Origin: Protostelium mycophagum
Taxonomy: Eukaryota > Evosea > Variosea > Protosteliida > Protosteliaceae
Length of the DNA stretch: 51,338 nucleotides
Assembly (NCBI GenBank): GCA_002081555.1
Contig: MZNV01001253.1
Span: 1 to 51,338 of the forward strand
Reading direction: 5' to 3'
Position numbers and translations under genes: made by a program. Within the stretch, counting starts at the first letter, position 1, and the number at the start of each line of letters is the position of its first letter. Below are positions 11,492 to 21,710 of this stretch, one piece after another. A model generated the notes under the pieces. The model did no database searches. It saw nothing but the letters and a program-made list of their open reading frames with translations, and was not told the origin of the DNA.

Positions 11492-14400
11492 TCATTCTTT
11501 TGCGAATTTGAGCGTCCAGGGCTCCTCCAAGTCGATCGCTTTCTTCAACCTCTCGGCGTGTTCCTTTACTTTCTCCGCCTTATTCGGCCTGCCAACACCC
11601 AGACACCATTCTGAATAGATCCGCAGAGCGTCAATCATGCTCCATTGCGCGCCACTGAATTTGGGCCAATCTACAACGCGTCAGGTTCGGTATTTCGTGA
11701 AGAGGCTCACAGATCAGCGCCCTCCGTAAGAAGATGAAGATCCTCTTCCACTGTCCTTCTGAAGTCGCTGATTTCGTGACTGCCGCTGTCCGCATCAGAG
11801 CCCTCGCCCAACACGTCACGTACATCGCATTCCCAGTACATATTTCTGGAACGATCAGAACCACATCTTTCATTTCAGAAGATCAGAGTCATCATCTACA
11901 ACGATGTATACGTCATTCAACTCACGTGACGCCAGTCTCAAGTCCTCTATGGAGGACCGCAACTGTCTCAATATCTCCTTGTCTCTGTAAGTGCCTTTCT
12001 TCTCCATCTTGAGTGCTTTTGAAAGCGCGATCATTCCCGAAGAGAAGCAGATGTCGGATCGGTGGCGTGTTAACGCCGACAACTCTTGGATGTCTGAATC
12101 TACGAACCGAAAATTCTCTTCACCACAGTTTTGGAGCTCTTCGTTTGCTCTTCTGGTCAACTGAAGGTGTCAGATTTTCATTATGGTTGTGGAGTCTGGT
12201 TTCCTGGAATTTTGGAAGACGCTCGATAGACTCACCGTGACTCCGGATTTTAAAAACAAAACTATGTAAACAATCCGCATGTTGACCCTCTCACGCAAGT
12301 CAAACTCCTTGATCTCTTGGTCTGAAAGTCTGATCTGGATCTTTCAGGCACTATATCTGTGCTTTTGGGGCATTTTAAAATGTCGACAGTGATGTACTTA
12401 CATTAAACCACTCTCTGTATTGTCGACATAAATCTTTCTGCCAGTACAGTTTGGAATGGCGCGAGTGACCCCCCAGTTGGTTCAGAAATTTCCTCACTAC
12501 TTTTCTGAACGCTATGATGTGTGAATTTACCGTTATTTTTCAAATCGAATTTTCATCCAGCAGAATATTTCATTGATGAATGAGTCCTGCAAACTATTTT
12601 TGTCGCCGTTAATAACCGCGAGCACAACAATAAGGTGTCGTGAAAAGACACTTCTTATGTATTTTTGGTGCAAAAAAACACTGGCTACAACTTCTTTAAA
12701 CAAAAACACGGTCACTCACTGTCATCTGTGGGTACCTTCACTTCTTGCATCTTGTGCCGCAGTATCTCCTTCAAATCGGATTTGGCGCATCTCGCCGTGA
12801 CAAAGGTCAAGATCATTTTGACGTGCTGTGGAGAGTCCCTGATGTCTCCCAGCAATAAGCCGAGATGTCTGTGGTTCATACCAAAATAGTGAGGGCATAA
12901 TGACATCGTGAAGTCCAAGAGTGGCGCGATCTCGCTATCTAGCGCTGAAGGGTTTGAGTTTTCGTGGAAATTTCTGGGGTGATTTCGTGAAATTTTCGTT
13001 CAAATAAAAGAATTTTCTGAATTTTTGAAATCTCAGTATATTTTGGAAGAAATTTCGTAGAGATTTCAGTATATTTTTGGAGAAATTTCGTAGAGATTTC
13101 AGAGGGATTTACGTTTTTTCCAGAGACGTTCCCAATCTATGTTGACAGATTTGATCCGGCTTGTTAATATAGGTAGAGATCCTTCTATAATGCTTTTTGA
13201 GGCGGCTCTGGCCGTCTGGTTCAATTTTTCGCGCTCTGATTTTTCGGCGTTACTGTTCCATCTACAACGGTCAGATATTTTTGATGAGATCATTCGTATT
13301 TTTGTTTCAAATTCCAGATGTTTTCACGTGGAGAATATGAATCGTGAAATTTCGCTGAAATTCCACAGAACCTTAAAGATCCTCAGATTTCCTTGAAATT
13401 TTAAAGAAAAGTTTTCGAGGAATTGTGTGGTGAATTCAATACGTCATACCTGCTGAATGCATCGCTGCACACGGCGCTTGGATGTAAGAACACCAACTCC
13501 GGTCGTAATAATTTAGAAAAGATGGACCTAGCATGGTACACCTTCGAGAATGTCGGGTCTTCGGGGGGCATCAACCTGCCGAAATCTACAACGTAATATC
13601 TCCCGTCCTGAAATTATTAATGAATAATGAATTTTTTCATCCACACAGAAATATTTGAATATAAATAATGAAATGTCGCTGAAATTTCGCAAAAACATAA
13701 AATCATCTTTGTGAATTTTCGAGGAAAATTTACCGTTCCCAAATGACCTTCAATATCTCCAGGACCGTGTATGTACTTCTTAGTCTCATCTCTATGTCCG
13801 GTCACGTGACCTTTAATATTTAACCTCTTCGCTGCAGCTCTCATTTTGTTGTTAAGTTCTTCATCCCCAGCATGTACTGTAACCCCCCCATTATCAGAAC
13901 CATATCTTATCGTCGTCTGTGATCATAAATAAAAAATTATCGCAGGAGGATGTCGAACCCGGAACCTCTCGTCACCTTATCTATGGGCAAAATGGCGATT
14001 GCGAGGACTCTGTACCCTTTGTAGTCGACACAGGCCATCATCGGGTAGTGGAGTCCGGGTACATAACAACAAGCATGTGCTTCTAAACCTTTGAACTCGT
14101 TCTTTGCCGCTTTAGAGGCGGCTCTGTGGTCCGGTTTACTCCCGCCGTACATCCACATCTTGGGCTCTTTACAAAGAAGTGTATCGAATGCAAACTTGTA
14201 GAGGATGTTTTGGACTTTGTATTTTGTGCCCCCGGCCACGCCCCCGATGTCTATAATTCTAAATGTGGATTTTTAAATCTTTGAAGATTACCTATCGGCT
14301 TGATAGTCTTGAGTTCCAATGGCAATTCAAACTCGGAAATGATGATTTTGGCATATAATGTGGCGGTATCAGCTGGTATGTGTCACAATATGTCAAATAT

Positions 14401-15603
14401 GTCAAAGTGACACCCACCAAATTCTCTTGCCACCCTGTTCAATGCTGAGAGTACATTACCGTCCTCTACAATTCTCCTCATCGCGTCAAAGCCACTGTGT
14501 ATTGACCCCACGAGTTTTTCATAGTGTACCTGATGACGTCATCACGTCACGAAGAATTTTCAGAGAAAATCTCACTTGGTATTCCTCGTTCCAATTTCTA
14601 TTGTAGAGCTCGTCTTGATGGTCTTTATACAACCCCGCCAACATCTGTAGATCTGTCAAATTCCACCAGAAATTTCGGCGAAAAATCACCTTGTCCTTGA
14701 CTGTCATGGGAGGGGGACACTCTTCTTCTGACTGCGGGTATTCCTCCTCTTCTGAAGCATAAGAATTATCACTTATTATTTTCTGAATTTTTTGTGAATT
14801 TTCCAGCTTTGGTGACGTCTGTTTGTTATAACTGGCAGTGTGGAAATTTTCTACATAGTAATTGCTGTCTGTGTCGGTGTTGATCGTTGATGCCGAAGAC
14901 AAGATGTCGAATGATTTTGGGGTGGATGCAGAGAGGCCCTCCAGATTGAGATTGTACAAGCTGCCAGTACTGTTCACCTGTTATTTTTCACTGCTGTTCT
15001 AAAACAGACGATCAATTCTCTGTGATAGTCTTTGCGAACTTGGTTGATTTTAATAATGAGAAAGTACCTCCTCTAAATGATAACCTTCGATCTGTTCTCT
15101 GTTCAATGCCCGCCATTCTGTGCTGTCCACCTTTTGATCAGATCAGAAAATGGTCCCTATAAGATCACATACCGATCGGGAACGTTTCAGACGACCCAAT
15201 AAGTCATTTGTCGCCTCATGAATTGCGCCTTCTTCAGACAAGGCGGTCGGTGATGTTATGATCTAATGATGATCAAAAACATGAAGGATTGTGAAAAATA
15301 TAGACATTACATCAGGATTTTGACCACCACAGGAAAATTGTGAGGTCGATACCGATTTATCACCATCCAAATCATTCCACTCCGCCACAATCTCCGCCAG
15401 CCAATCATCCTTCCACCCTTTCCCGGCAAAAGAGGATAGTGTGAGAGAAACGGAACGATCTTCTCGATTTCCATCATCATTTCTGAGATGTCAGAAGATC
15501 TCTGCATTTCATTCACCTTTTCGATGGGTGATCTCCTTGGCTCTCCTGCATCTGTCGAAAGGAAGTGCTGATTTTTCTGAGCAGCCGTGTTTCCGGTGTT
15601 CAT
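11492..15603 (-). CDS. CLU-domain (clustered-mitochondria-like) protein
   Basis: Large minus-strand gene with many exons. The N-terminal part is polar and acidic (14519-14977: Ser/Asn-rich, then EEEEYPQSEEECPP). It is followed by DELYNRNWNEEYQ, matching the RDWNEE motif that opens the CLU domain. The domain core follows in order: LILPELK-type exon, GGTKYKVQNILYKFAFDT (about 14220), LHYPMMACVDYKGYRVLAIA (about 14010), PGDIEGHLGT (13745), YYVVDFGRLMPPEDPTF (about 13560), LLRPELVFLHPSAVCSDAFS (about 13460), and MNHRHLGLLLGDIRDSP (about 12830). The C-terminus ends LEEPWTLKFAKE. CLU proteins bind mRNAs and affect mitochondrial distribution, but shorter CLU proteins such as this one are largely unstudied. 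The N-terminal start at 15603 (MNTGNTAAQKNQHF) is a guess because its junction to the next exon was not closed. Confidence 0.75.
13034..13099. repeat. 33-bp near-perfect tandem repeat in an intron
   Basis: Two units, 13034-13066 and 13067-13099, each contain GAAATTTCGTAGAGATTTC and differ by about two bases. They lie in an intron of the CLU-domain gene. The repeat is built from the window-wide GAAATTTC palindrome. Confidence 0.8.
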
Positions 15604-15923
15604 CGGGACTCCGAAGTTGTTTTTACGGTCACGTGACCGGCTAGTTTGCGTTTCCCGAACTCAGATTATTTTTGATTGTATTGTTGATATTAATTCTACC
15701 GTGTTGTAATATTAATTAATATATTAAAACCAGTAAAAAAGTATTTGATTTGTTTAAACTGGTCAATAAATTGCACCAAGCTTATGTCGATTCAGAAATT
15801 ATTCAGATCAGCCTCATGACTTTCAGTGAAATCAATTTGATGGGACCTCGGGAATGTCAACATCTAATCGGGAATGACAACAATTGTTTGATAATTTTGG
15901 AGGATAAATCACGACCGGCCACC
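15604..15923. promoter_or_regulatory. Divergent promoter region
   Basis: A 320-bp AT-rich gap between the CLU-domain gene (-) and the polytopic-protein gene (+). A frame open from 15750 runs into the + gene, but its N-terminal residues look non-coding. A GGTCACGTGACC palindrome at 15627-15638 is a possible E-box-like (CACGTG) factor site. Confidence 0.4.
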
Positions 15924-17323
15924 ATGAAAGTTGCAGCGATCTTTCAGATCCTTCTCCATGTAGCAATTGCAGGCGCCATGTTGCAGTACATCATCAGAGC
16001 GAACAGAGGTGTTCCTAAAGACAATAGCTGCCAATACCTCGCCAGTCACCCAGATGGAAAGACCTACGTCGATTTCGCCGGATTGTTCCCTGCAAACTTG
16101 ACCTCCCTTGCGGTAGGTGTTGTTTGAGAGAACTCGGTTCTGATCTTGGCAGACTTCCATCTTGCCGAAACAGAAGGCAGCTGCCCTCTTGTACCCCTTG
16201 AACAAGTTCTTCTGTAACGTGAGTTACCATCGACAATGTTCCTCTGATGATGGCAGATCACCCCCATCTTCGTCGGGGCACTTGAAGATTTTTGGGGCGT
16301 CGCCGTTTTGGATTTTTTCAACCCCGTTTTCCTCGTGATCTTTGCGTGGATGGGTGTACAAGCTACATCTGAACGTGATTCTGGCTATTACATCTCAAAG
16401 CTGTTGGTCCTAGCGACTCCAATCGCTATGGTGGTGGCACAAATAAGTACGTGATTATTTATGCGTCTTGATGATGACACTGATCACAACAGTTACCATC
16501 GCGATTGCCTTCAATCTGATGGTACTTCCTGCTTTTATTGTACTATACAACGGAACACGTGTCAAGAGCTTACCCAGCGCCAATAGATTGGGAGCCATTC
16601 TATTCGCTGTGCTGGTCTTCTTTTATTTCAACGTGTGTCTTTTCGGTCAAGACAGGGTAAGATCAACTTCGTCATCAATGCTGCTGCTTGTATACATATA
16701 TCCTCATGCTGATCAGGCTCGTACTCTTTGGGCAGTTACGTTATTCCAGCCCCTTCCAGTGGTTGCTGCTGTCCTCTACTTTGCCCCCTTCTCCTTCTTC
16801 TTTGGCTTGCCTTTTCGCTCCATCTTCTCTAACACGGACAGAATATCCGCCAATAGAAAGTTCTGGCTCCTCATCGCCGGTTTCATGGCGATCTTGCACA
16901 TCGGTGCTGTGAGCAGGTGAAACTTTTGTCTTAAAACCACTGTTGACCTTTTTGAATTTTTGAAGGTTGGCTGTTGGCTTATTGCAGTATGAGAACGCAC
17001 CGGTTTACGCACTTCCTCGAACTCAGCCCTTACCTCTTCTAAATGTCGCAGACGTTTGGACACACATGTTCTCCGCCACCAAGGTAATGCGACCATCGTC
17101 TTCAAGTGATGACAATGCATAGCGCATCGACCTCGGAAGAGCCATCTTGTTCTTGGACTATTTAGCCTCTGTGGCGGGTCTGTTCCTCGTAATGGCCTTT
17201 GCAATTGGGGCAGCAGCGAAGAATAGAGTTGCCATGTGGAAGTATCTCGGACACTTCTTCCTCCTTGGTCCAGCCGCCGCCTTCTCTTTGTGGCAGGCAG
17301 ACAACTTGGAAGTCCCACAATAA
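15924..17323 (+). CDS. Polytopic membrane protein, unknown
   Basis: Begins at an ATG in good context (CACCATGAAAG) with a hydrophobic leader or signal anchor, MKVAAIFQILLHVAIAGAML. Exons join to TSILPKQKAAALLYPLNKFF, then ITPIFVGALEDFWGVAVLDF, then several strongly hydrophobic exons (16490-16660, 16715-16920, 17145-17260), and end NLEVPQ. Roughly eight to nine membrane segments are visible in about 380 residues. No family could be named. The mix of helices and short loops resembles uncharacterised fungal integral membrane proteins. The TAA stop (17321-17323) lies inside an AATAAA poly(A) signal at 17319-17324. Tail-to-tail with the cyclo-ligase gene, with an 87-bp gap. Confidence 0.7.
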
Positions 17324-17410
17324 AGAATCGAGTGGGTTGGTGTTTACTCATCTACAACCAGCCAAATAACTGAAGTGAAGGGGTAAGAAATTTCATCAGT
17401 TTTCCCCACT

Positions 17411-18317
17411 CAATTTATGTAGATGACTTCGTCCATGATTTGATCATGACTTTCCATTGGAATTTCATCGACAATTTGACACTCAAAACATACACCCACT
17501 GTACATGTCATTTTGACAATTTTGACAATTGGTATCTACAACTCACTTAAATACGGTTTTTTCTTCTTTTCTTTTTGGTACTCCTCCTTCATCTTTTGTA
17601 TGTATGTATCGTAATATCTGATTGTGTCAACTTTGGTCCACAAAATTCATAGAAGATTTCTTGAAAATTCCCACCCCTTTCCTCTGCCTAGTCTCCCCCC
17701 TTTGTTGTCAAAACCGAGTCCTGATTGTTTATTAAAATATTATTTTTGTAAAATAACAATAATGCACCTGGAACAATGATGAGGTCAAGAGGTGTCTTCG
17801 AATTCATCGCTGTGATTGATCATTCCAAGTGTGAATTACATGAGTATTTTGTTGTGGATAGTTTCGATGTCGATCTGATCACCCACCATCCTCCCTCTCT
17901 ACTCCCTCATACTCCATTGTTGGTTCTTGAAGAGAGAAATTTTTATATTTCGTCACGGGCAAGCTCGTCAAATCTTCTTTTGAGTAGATCCTCAGCATGT
18001 TCATTCCAGAATCTGATATCCGAGGCAGGTACAGTCTCTTGTCTTTCATCAATAATCAGTCTGATTGGGACTGTACCTTGTGAAAGAATCTTCTGCAGCA
18101 TGGAGCCTGTTGGAAGTTCTTTTGGCATATTGATATACACTGCAATGTTAGTAGATTCTTTAAATACATGATGGTCTTGTATTTTTGAGAGGACTTGAAC
18201 ACCTATTTGATCAGCACATATCATCAAAGGTGATCGATCACCTTCTGTATCCATTTTCTCTCTTGTCATCTTGGATATTCTGGATGTGATCAACGAGCGT
18301 AACTGCTTCTTGTCCAT
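17411..18317 (-). CDS. MTHFS: 5-formyltetrahydrofolate cyclo-ligase
   Basis: ATP-dependent conversion of 5-formyl-THF to 5,10-methenyl-THF in folate one-carbon metabolism. On the minus strand the start MDKKQLRSLITSRISKM is the family's K-x-x-LR N-terminus. Next comes IAVYINMPKELPT (the S-x-x-M-P-x-E-x-x-T substrate loop), then after an intron LYLPRISDSGMNMLRIYSKE (the conserved PR-V block), then TPLDLIIVPG, LGFDNKGGRLGRGKG and YYDTYIQKM. The nucleotide-binding signature GRLGRGKGYYD is complete but interrupted by an intron after GKG. The C-terminus is VGVCFECQIVDEIPMESHD, ending at TGA 17411-17413. The exact first intron junction (near 18070) is ambiguous by a few bases. Length of about 220 residues is normal for the family. 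Confidence 0.88.
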
Positions 18318-18622
18318 CCTGTCGGTGATGTGATCTGATCCGGTGTTTTTGGTTTAATTCACACTTACGTATTGATCTCTCAAGCTAAAATCAATCTCCC
18401 CAGACCAAACGGGCTCTGTCTCTGTGTATGGAAGCAATTCAAACGGCGATCCAGATTCTTTAAACAAATCACACCCAGCTTCTTCAGAAAGACCTGTGAA
18501 ATTCAAGTCAACGGAAAAGTCAACTTGGCGGGTGTCAAAGAAGCAAGAATCGAAGAACAGCAGAAAATAAGTATAAAAGCAGAGGGACTTGGGCTGCATG
18601 TCAACAATACACTCTTGAAACG
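18318..18622. promoter_or_regulatory. Divergent promoter region with spliced leader candidate
   Basis: Gap between the cyclo-ligase (-) and the helicase-associated-domain gene (+). The minus strand has a good donor (TAC|GTAAGT near 18370) and an acceptor just before the cyclo-ligase ATG, suggesting a spliced 5' untranslated exon. Open frames on both strands here look compositional rather than coding. Confidence 0.4.
18572..18579 (+). promoter_or_regulatory. TATA box
   Basis: TATAAAAG lies 44 bases upstream of the ATG at 18623. The spacing suits a short 5' leader and supports 18623 as the start of the downstream gene. It is the only convincing TATA element I saw in the window. Confidence 0.55.
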
Positions 18623-20563
18623 ATGAATTTCCAACTCAACAATAACAGCTATGAAAATAACAGCCAACCGGCCAGAGAGGATCCCTTCATTTTAATGAGG
18701 CCGAACGTTATCACAGAGGAGGAAGATGATTATGACAAGGCGTGGATGGAACGATTGGCTGAGATCAAAGACCTGAAGCAAGAAGATGGCTCTTTTAAAT
18801 TCAACAAGGACCAAAGCACACTCTATAGATGGTTTCACAACCAGGTGCGACCATCACCCGATCATTTTCACTGTTTTAATCCTCTCCAGCTGTATGCTGC
18901 AAAGAGAGGGCGCCTCACCGCCAGCAGGATCAAACACATGTTAGAAGCAGGAATGGATCTCAGTAAACCCATCCGCAAGAGGGTTTCCAAAGAGTGGGGA
19001 CACATCCTCTCGCACATTCTCATGAAACCAGGTCACGAACACCGGCAGATGAAGTCATACGTCAACAACAGTCCAACCCATCAACACCCTCCAAGTCCGC
19101 GCAGGTCACTCCCTTTGCATCTCCTGACGGATCCTCATTCTTTGGCGAAGAAGATGATGCCTTGCCTCACACGATCTCACCACCACGTTCATCCCCTCTA
19201 CAAAATGGCAAGCGACCGGCAACACAGAGTCTTTTCGCTGATGAAGAAGTCGCCCCAAAGCAGGCAAGAATGAATTTATTTCGTATCTACAACGAGTGTG
19301 ATGACGTCATCAGGCTAAAACTGCACCGGGTCAGGTACCGGGTGGTAGAATGGCGGAAATCGCGCGGGAAGCGGTGCGCATTCAAAATCAGCCGAACCTG
19401 CAGCTGTTAGCATTGCAACAATCTTGTACCATCATGAATAACGGCGTTTCAAATATCCCGCCAAATAATTCAAATTTGGCGCCGAAAAACTTGAATTTCT
19501 CACCGAGAGATCCAAATATAGCAGCAATGAATTCCGTGACAAGAGAAAACTTGTCATCATCACATCAGGCTCAGCAGCAACCAAGGTGAGGCTTTTAGAC
19601 GAGTACAGGCACAATGCCAAAGATGCATCAAATACATTGTATTTATACAAATCACATACCGGAGGATGTACTACGCGAAGATCTTTGTGGTTATTTTGCG
19701 TGATCTTTTATCATACAAATTGCTGAAAGATCTAGTCATTATTCGGTCAACACGAATAGTGTGCAACCCATCAATTTAGTCGAAGTCATCTCCTCTTTCC
19801 GCAAAGAGGTATTCTCTCGTTGTAGATGCAATTGTAGATCCCAGGATGAAATCCATAATCGAAAAAATCATCATTGTAGACTGTCAAAAATTCAAAAAAA
19901 TTCGTAGTAAATATCGTTGTAGATCGCCACTATGGTAAAGTGGGTTATGTCTGTACAGCGGTCTTTTGAACACTTGATGAGCCAAAATATCACAAACGAA
20001 GAATTGAACCACATGCTATCACTCAACTCAGATCTGTCTGCCATGTCTTTCAGATTGGGAAATTTAGACGGGGTCATCGCACAGTGCACAGCGCCATACA
20101 ACCGGAGCAATATGTGGGTATCTTTATCTTGGCGAGTTGTAGATGTGAGACTGTGGCAAAATACACAAAATGCCAATGCATTTTGCGAAGATTTAATCGA
20201 TGCCCACTCATTTTGCTCAGGGACGTTTTCGCTGTGGCTCGCAATTCCTACCAGTCCTTCCAAATACTTCGGAACGAGTTTGAAATTTTGGCGGGCTCGA
20301 CAAACCGCTTTCTCTTCACTGTACAAAGTAATCTCGCAGAAGATCACTCGGAAATTCACTGAAATTTCATAGCGCACCAGAGGATGCCAAACGTGTCAAA
20401 TGTGGCCCTGCCGCAAATGTCAGCGCCTATCCCCCCTCCCGCCAGGGTGAGTGTTGAAGGGTTATATTCGATTAAAACGTTGCAGATGCACATGCCCGGT
20501 GCATATTCTGGGGTTTCTTTTCCGTTGAGAGAGTTGCAGTCAGTTTTCAATAAAGACAAATAG
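18623..20563 (+). CDS. Helicase-associated-domain protein with Q/N-rich tail
   Basis: Residues ~38-110 (AWMERLAEIKDLKQEDGSF, LYRWFHNQV, KRGRLTASRIKHMLEAGMD) fit the short tri-helical helicase-associated (HA) domain: W-x-x-RL, G, L-x-x-W, L-x-x-x-R-x-x-x-L-x-x-G. No helicase motor is present. Exon 1 ends at 18993. A 38-nt intron (18994-19031) joins it to a Ser/Pro-rich exon (PADEVIRQQQSNPSTPSK). A GC-AG intron (19264-19313) leads to MAEIAREAVRIQNQPNLQ and an Asn/Gln-rich stretch (NNGVSNIPPNNSN). The middle (19590-20050) contains IYTNHIPEDVLREDLCGYF and SVNTNSVQPINLVEVISSF, whose linkage I could not close. A later exon starts SFEHLMSQNITNEELNHML (about 19960). The end encodes PQMSAPIPPPARMHMPGAYSG and stops at 20561-20563. 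It is probably a nuclear DNA- or RNA-associated protein. Confidence 0.6.
19264..19313 (+). other. GC-AG intron
   Basis: The exon ends GCCCCAAAGCAG and the intron begins GCAAG, the classical strong context (AG|GCAAG) for the rare GC donor. It ends GTCATCAG. Joining 19263 to 19314 keeps the frame (APKQ-AKTAPGQV), and reading through hits a stop after 46 codons. The intron carries both TCTACAAC and TGACGTCA lexicon words. Confidence 0.65.
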
Positions 20564-20620
20564 CACGTTGTAAAATGACGGTTTCCGAACATTGTTATTC
20601 AAACCTGAAAAACGAGAACA

Positions 20621-21561
20621 ATGACAAGGAGCTCCTTCACAACAGTTCTCTTAGATATTGAAGGGACGACCACGTCAATCTCTTTTGTTGCTGACGTTCT
20701 ATTTCCTTATATCAGGACACACGTTCGCTCATACTTGGAATCAACATGGGAAACAGCACAGACACAAGATGATCTTCAAGCTCTTTCAGAATTATCTGCA
20801 GAAGATCTTCAAAAAGGCTTGACTTCAGGTGAGGGGGTATATGCTGGATGTTTGATCAACATTTTCAGGGACATCTTCCTTCACTTTTGTCAAGGGACAG
20901 TCAACACAAAAAGAAGCCATTGATGCTGCGGTAGCGAATGTCTTTGCACAGATGGATGTCGACCGAAAATCAACTGCATTAAAGAGGCTTCAAGGACATA
21001 TGTGGAGGAGTGGTTATGAAAGTGGACAATTATCTGCACAGTGAGTTATGTTACAAATTCCTTGTTGTCTTTATGTATTGGGATGTGTCTGATCAGTGCT
21101 GATGACGGCAGTGTGTATGACGATGTGATACCAGCATTAGAGAGATGGACAAAGGCCGGAAAGAAGGTGTACATATACTCTTCAGGCAGCATAGAGGCAC
21201 AGAAATTACTCTTCAAATACACCGCCAAAGGCGATGTGACCAACTATATCTCTGGCAATTTTGATACTACTTCTGGGCTGAAGGTGAGTATATTTTTATT
21301 CTCTTGACTGATCATCAGAACCTTTCATTTTATAAAATCAACTCAATTTGGCAGACAGAATCTTTGAGTTACACGAGAATATCTTCAGACATCAACACAA
21401 AGCCACAAGACATTCTCTTCATTACGGACAATATTCTAGAGGCTGTAGCAGCGGATGAGATCGGCATGCAAACGGCATTGTCCATCAGGCCTGGAACCAA
21501 AGAATTGCCAACAGAACACAAATTCAAGACGATCACATCTTTTGATCAGCTGCCATACTGA
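20621..21561 (+). CDS. ENOPH1: Enolase-phosphatase E1 (methionine salvage)
   Basis: HAD-superfamily bifunctional enzyme that enolises and dephosphorylates 2,3-diketo-5-methylthiopentyl-1-phosphate in the methionine salvage pathway. Exons are 20621-20828, 20869-21040, 21097-21283 and 21355-21561, all in frame, giving 257 residues (the normal size). Motif I is [15 protein letters not shown] with the catalytic Asp and Glu. The cap region includes [18 protein letters not shown]. Motif II is [16 protein letters not shown]. The late motif is [20 protein letters not shown]. Motif IV is [20 protein letters not shown]. All expected catalytic residues appear present. The start at 20621 ([15 protein letters not shown]) places motif I at residues 9-15 as in relatives. 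Only 57 bp separate it from the preceding gene's stop. Confidence 0.95.
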
Positions 21562-21710
21562 GAAAGATAAAGAGTACCAGTTCGCATGGTCATCCAAAGA
21601 TCGTTGTGAAATTCGGTGAAATTTTCCTCTTTCATACAGTTTCCAACATTTTTCCTCTGACTAATGTGACAATCTAACCCGAATGAATCAACGCGACACC
21701 GCGAGTTGCC

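Noticed and set aside
16776-17351. 191-codon minus-strand open frame
   Set aside because: Fully antisense to hydrophobic exons of the polytopic-protein gene. The Arg/Pro/Ser-rich translation is the usual shadow of membrane-helix codons.
18354-18599. Minus-strand frame upstream of the cyclo-ligase as a coding first exon
   Set aside because: Splicing it to the cyclo-ligase exon does not keep the frame, and MDKKQLRSLI is already the canonical N-terminus. At most it is a 5' untranslated exon.
19015-19031. Possible 17-nt intron in the helicase-associated-domain gene
   Set aside because: It would restore frame, but a 38-nt intron (18994-19031) with a GTGGGG donor and the same acceptor also restores frame and matches the intron sizes seen elsewhere.
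19892-20377. 161-codon minus-strand open frame
   Set aside because: Lies antisense to the spliced plus-strand gene, has a compositional rather than protein-like sequence, and no splice-linked continuation.
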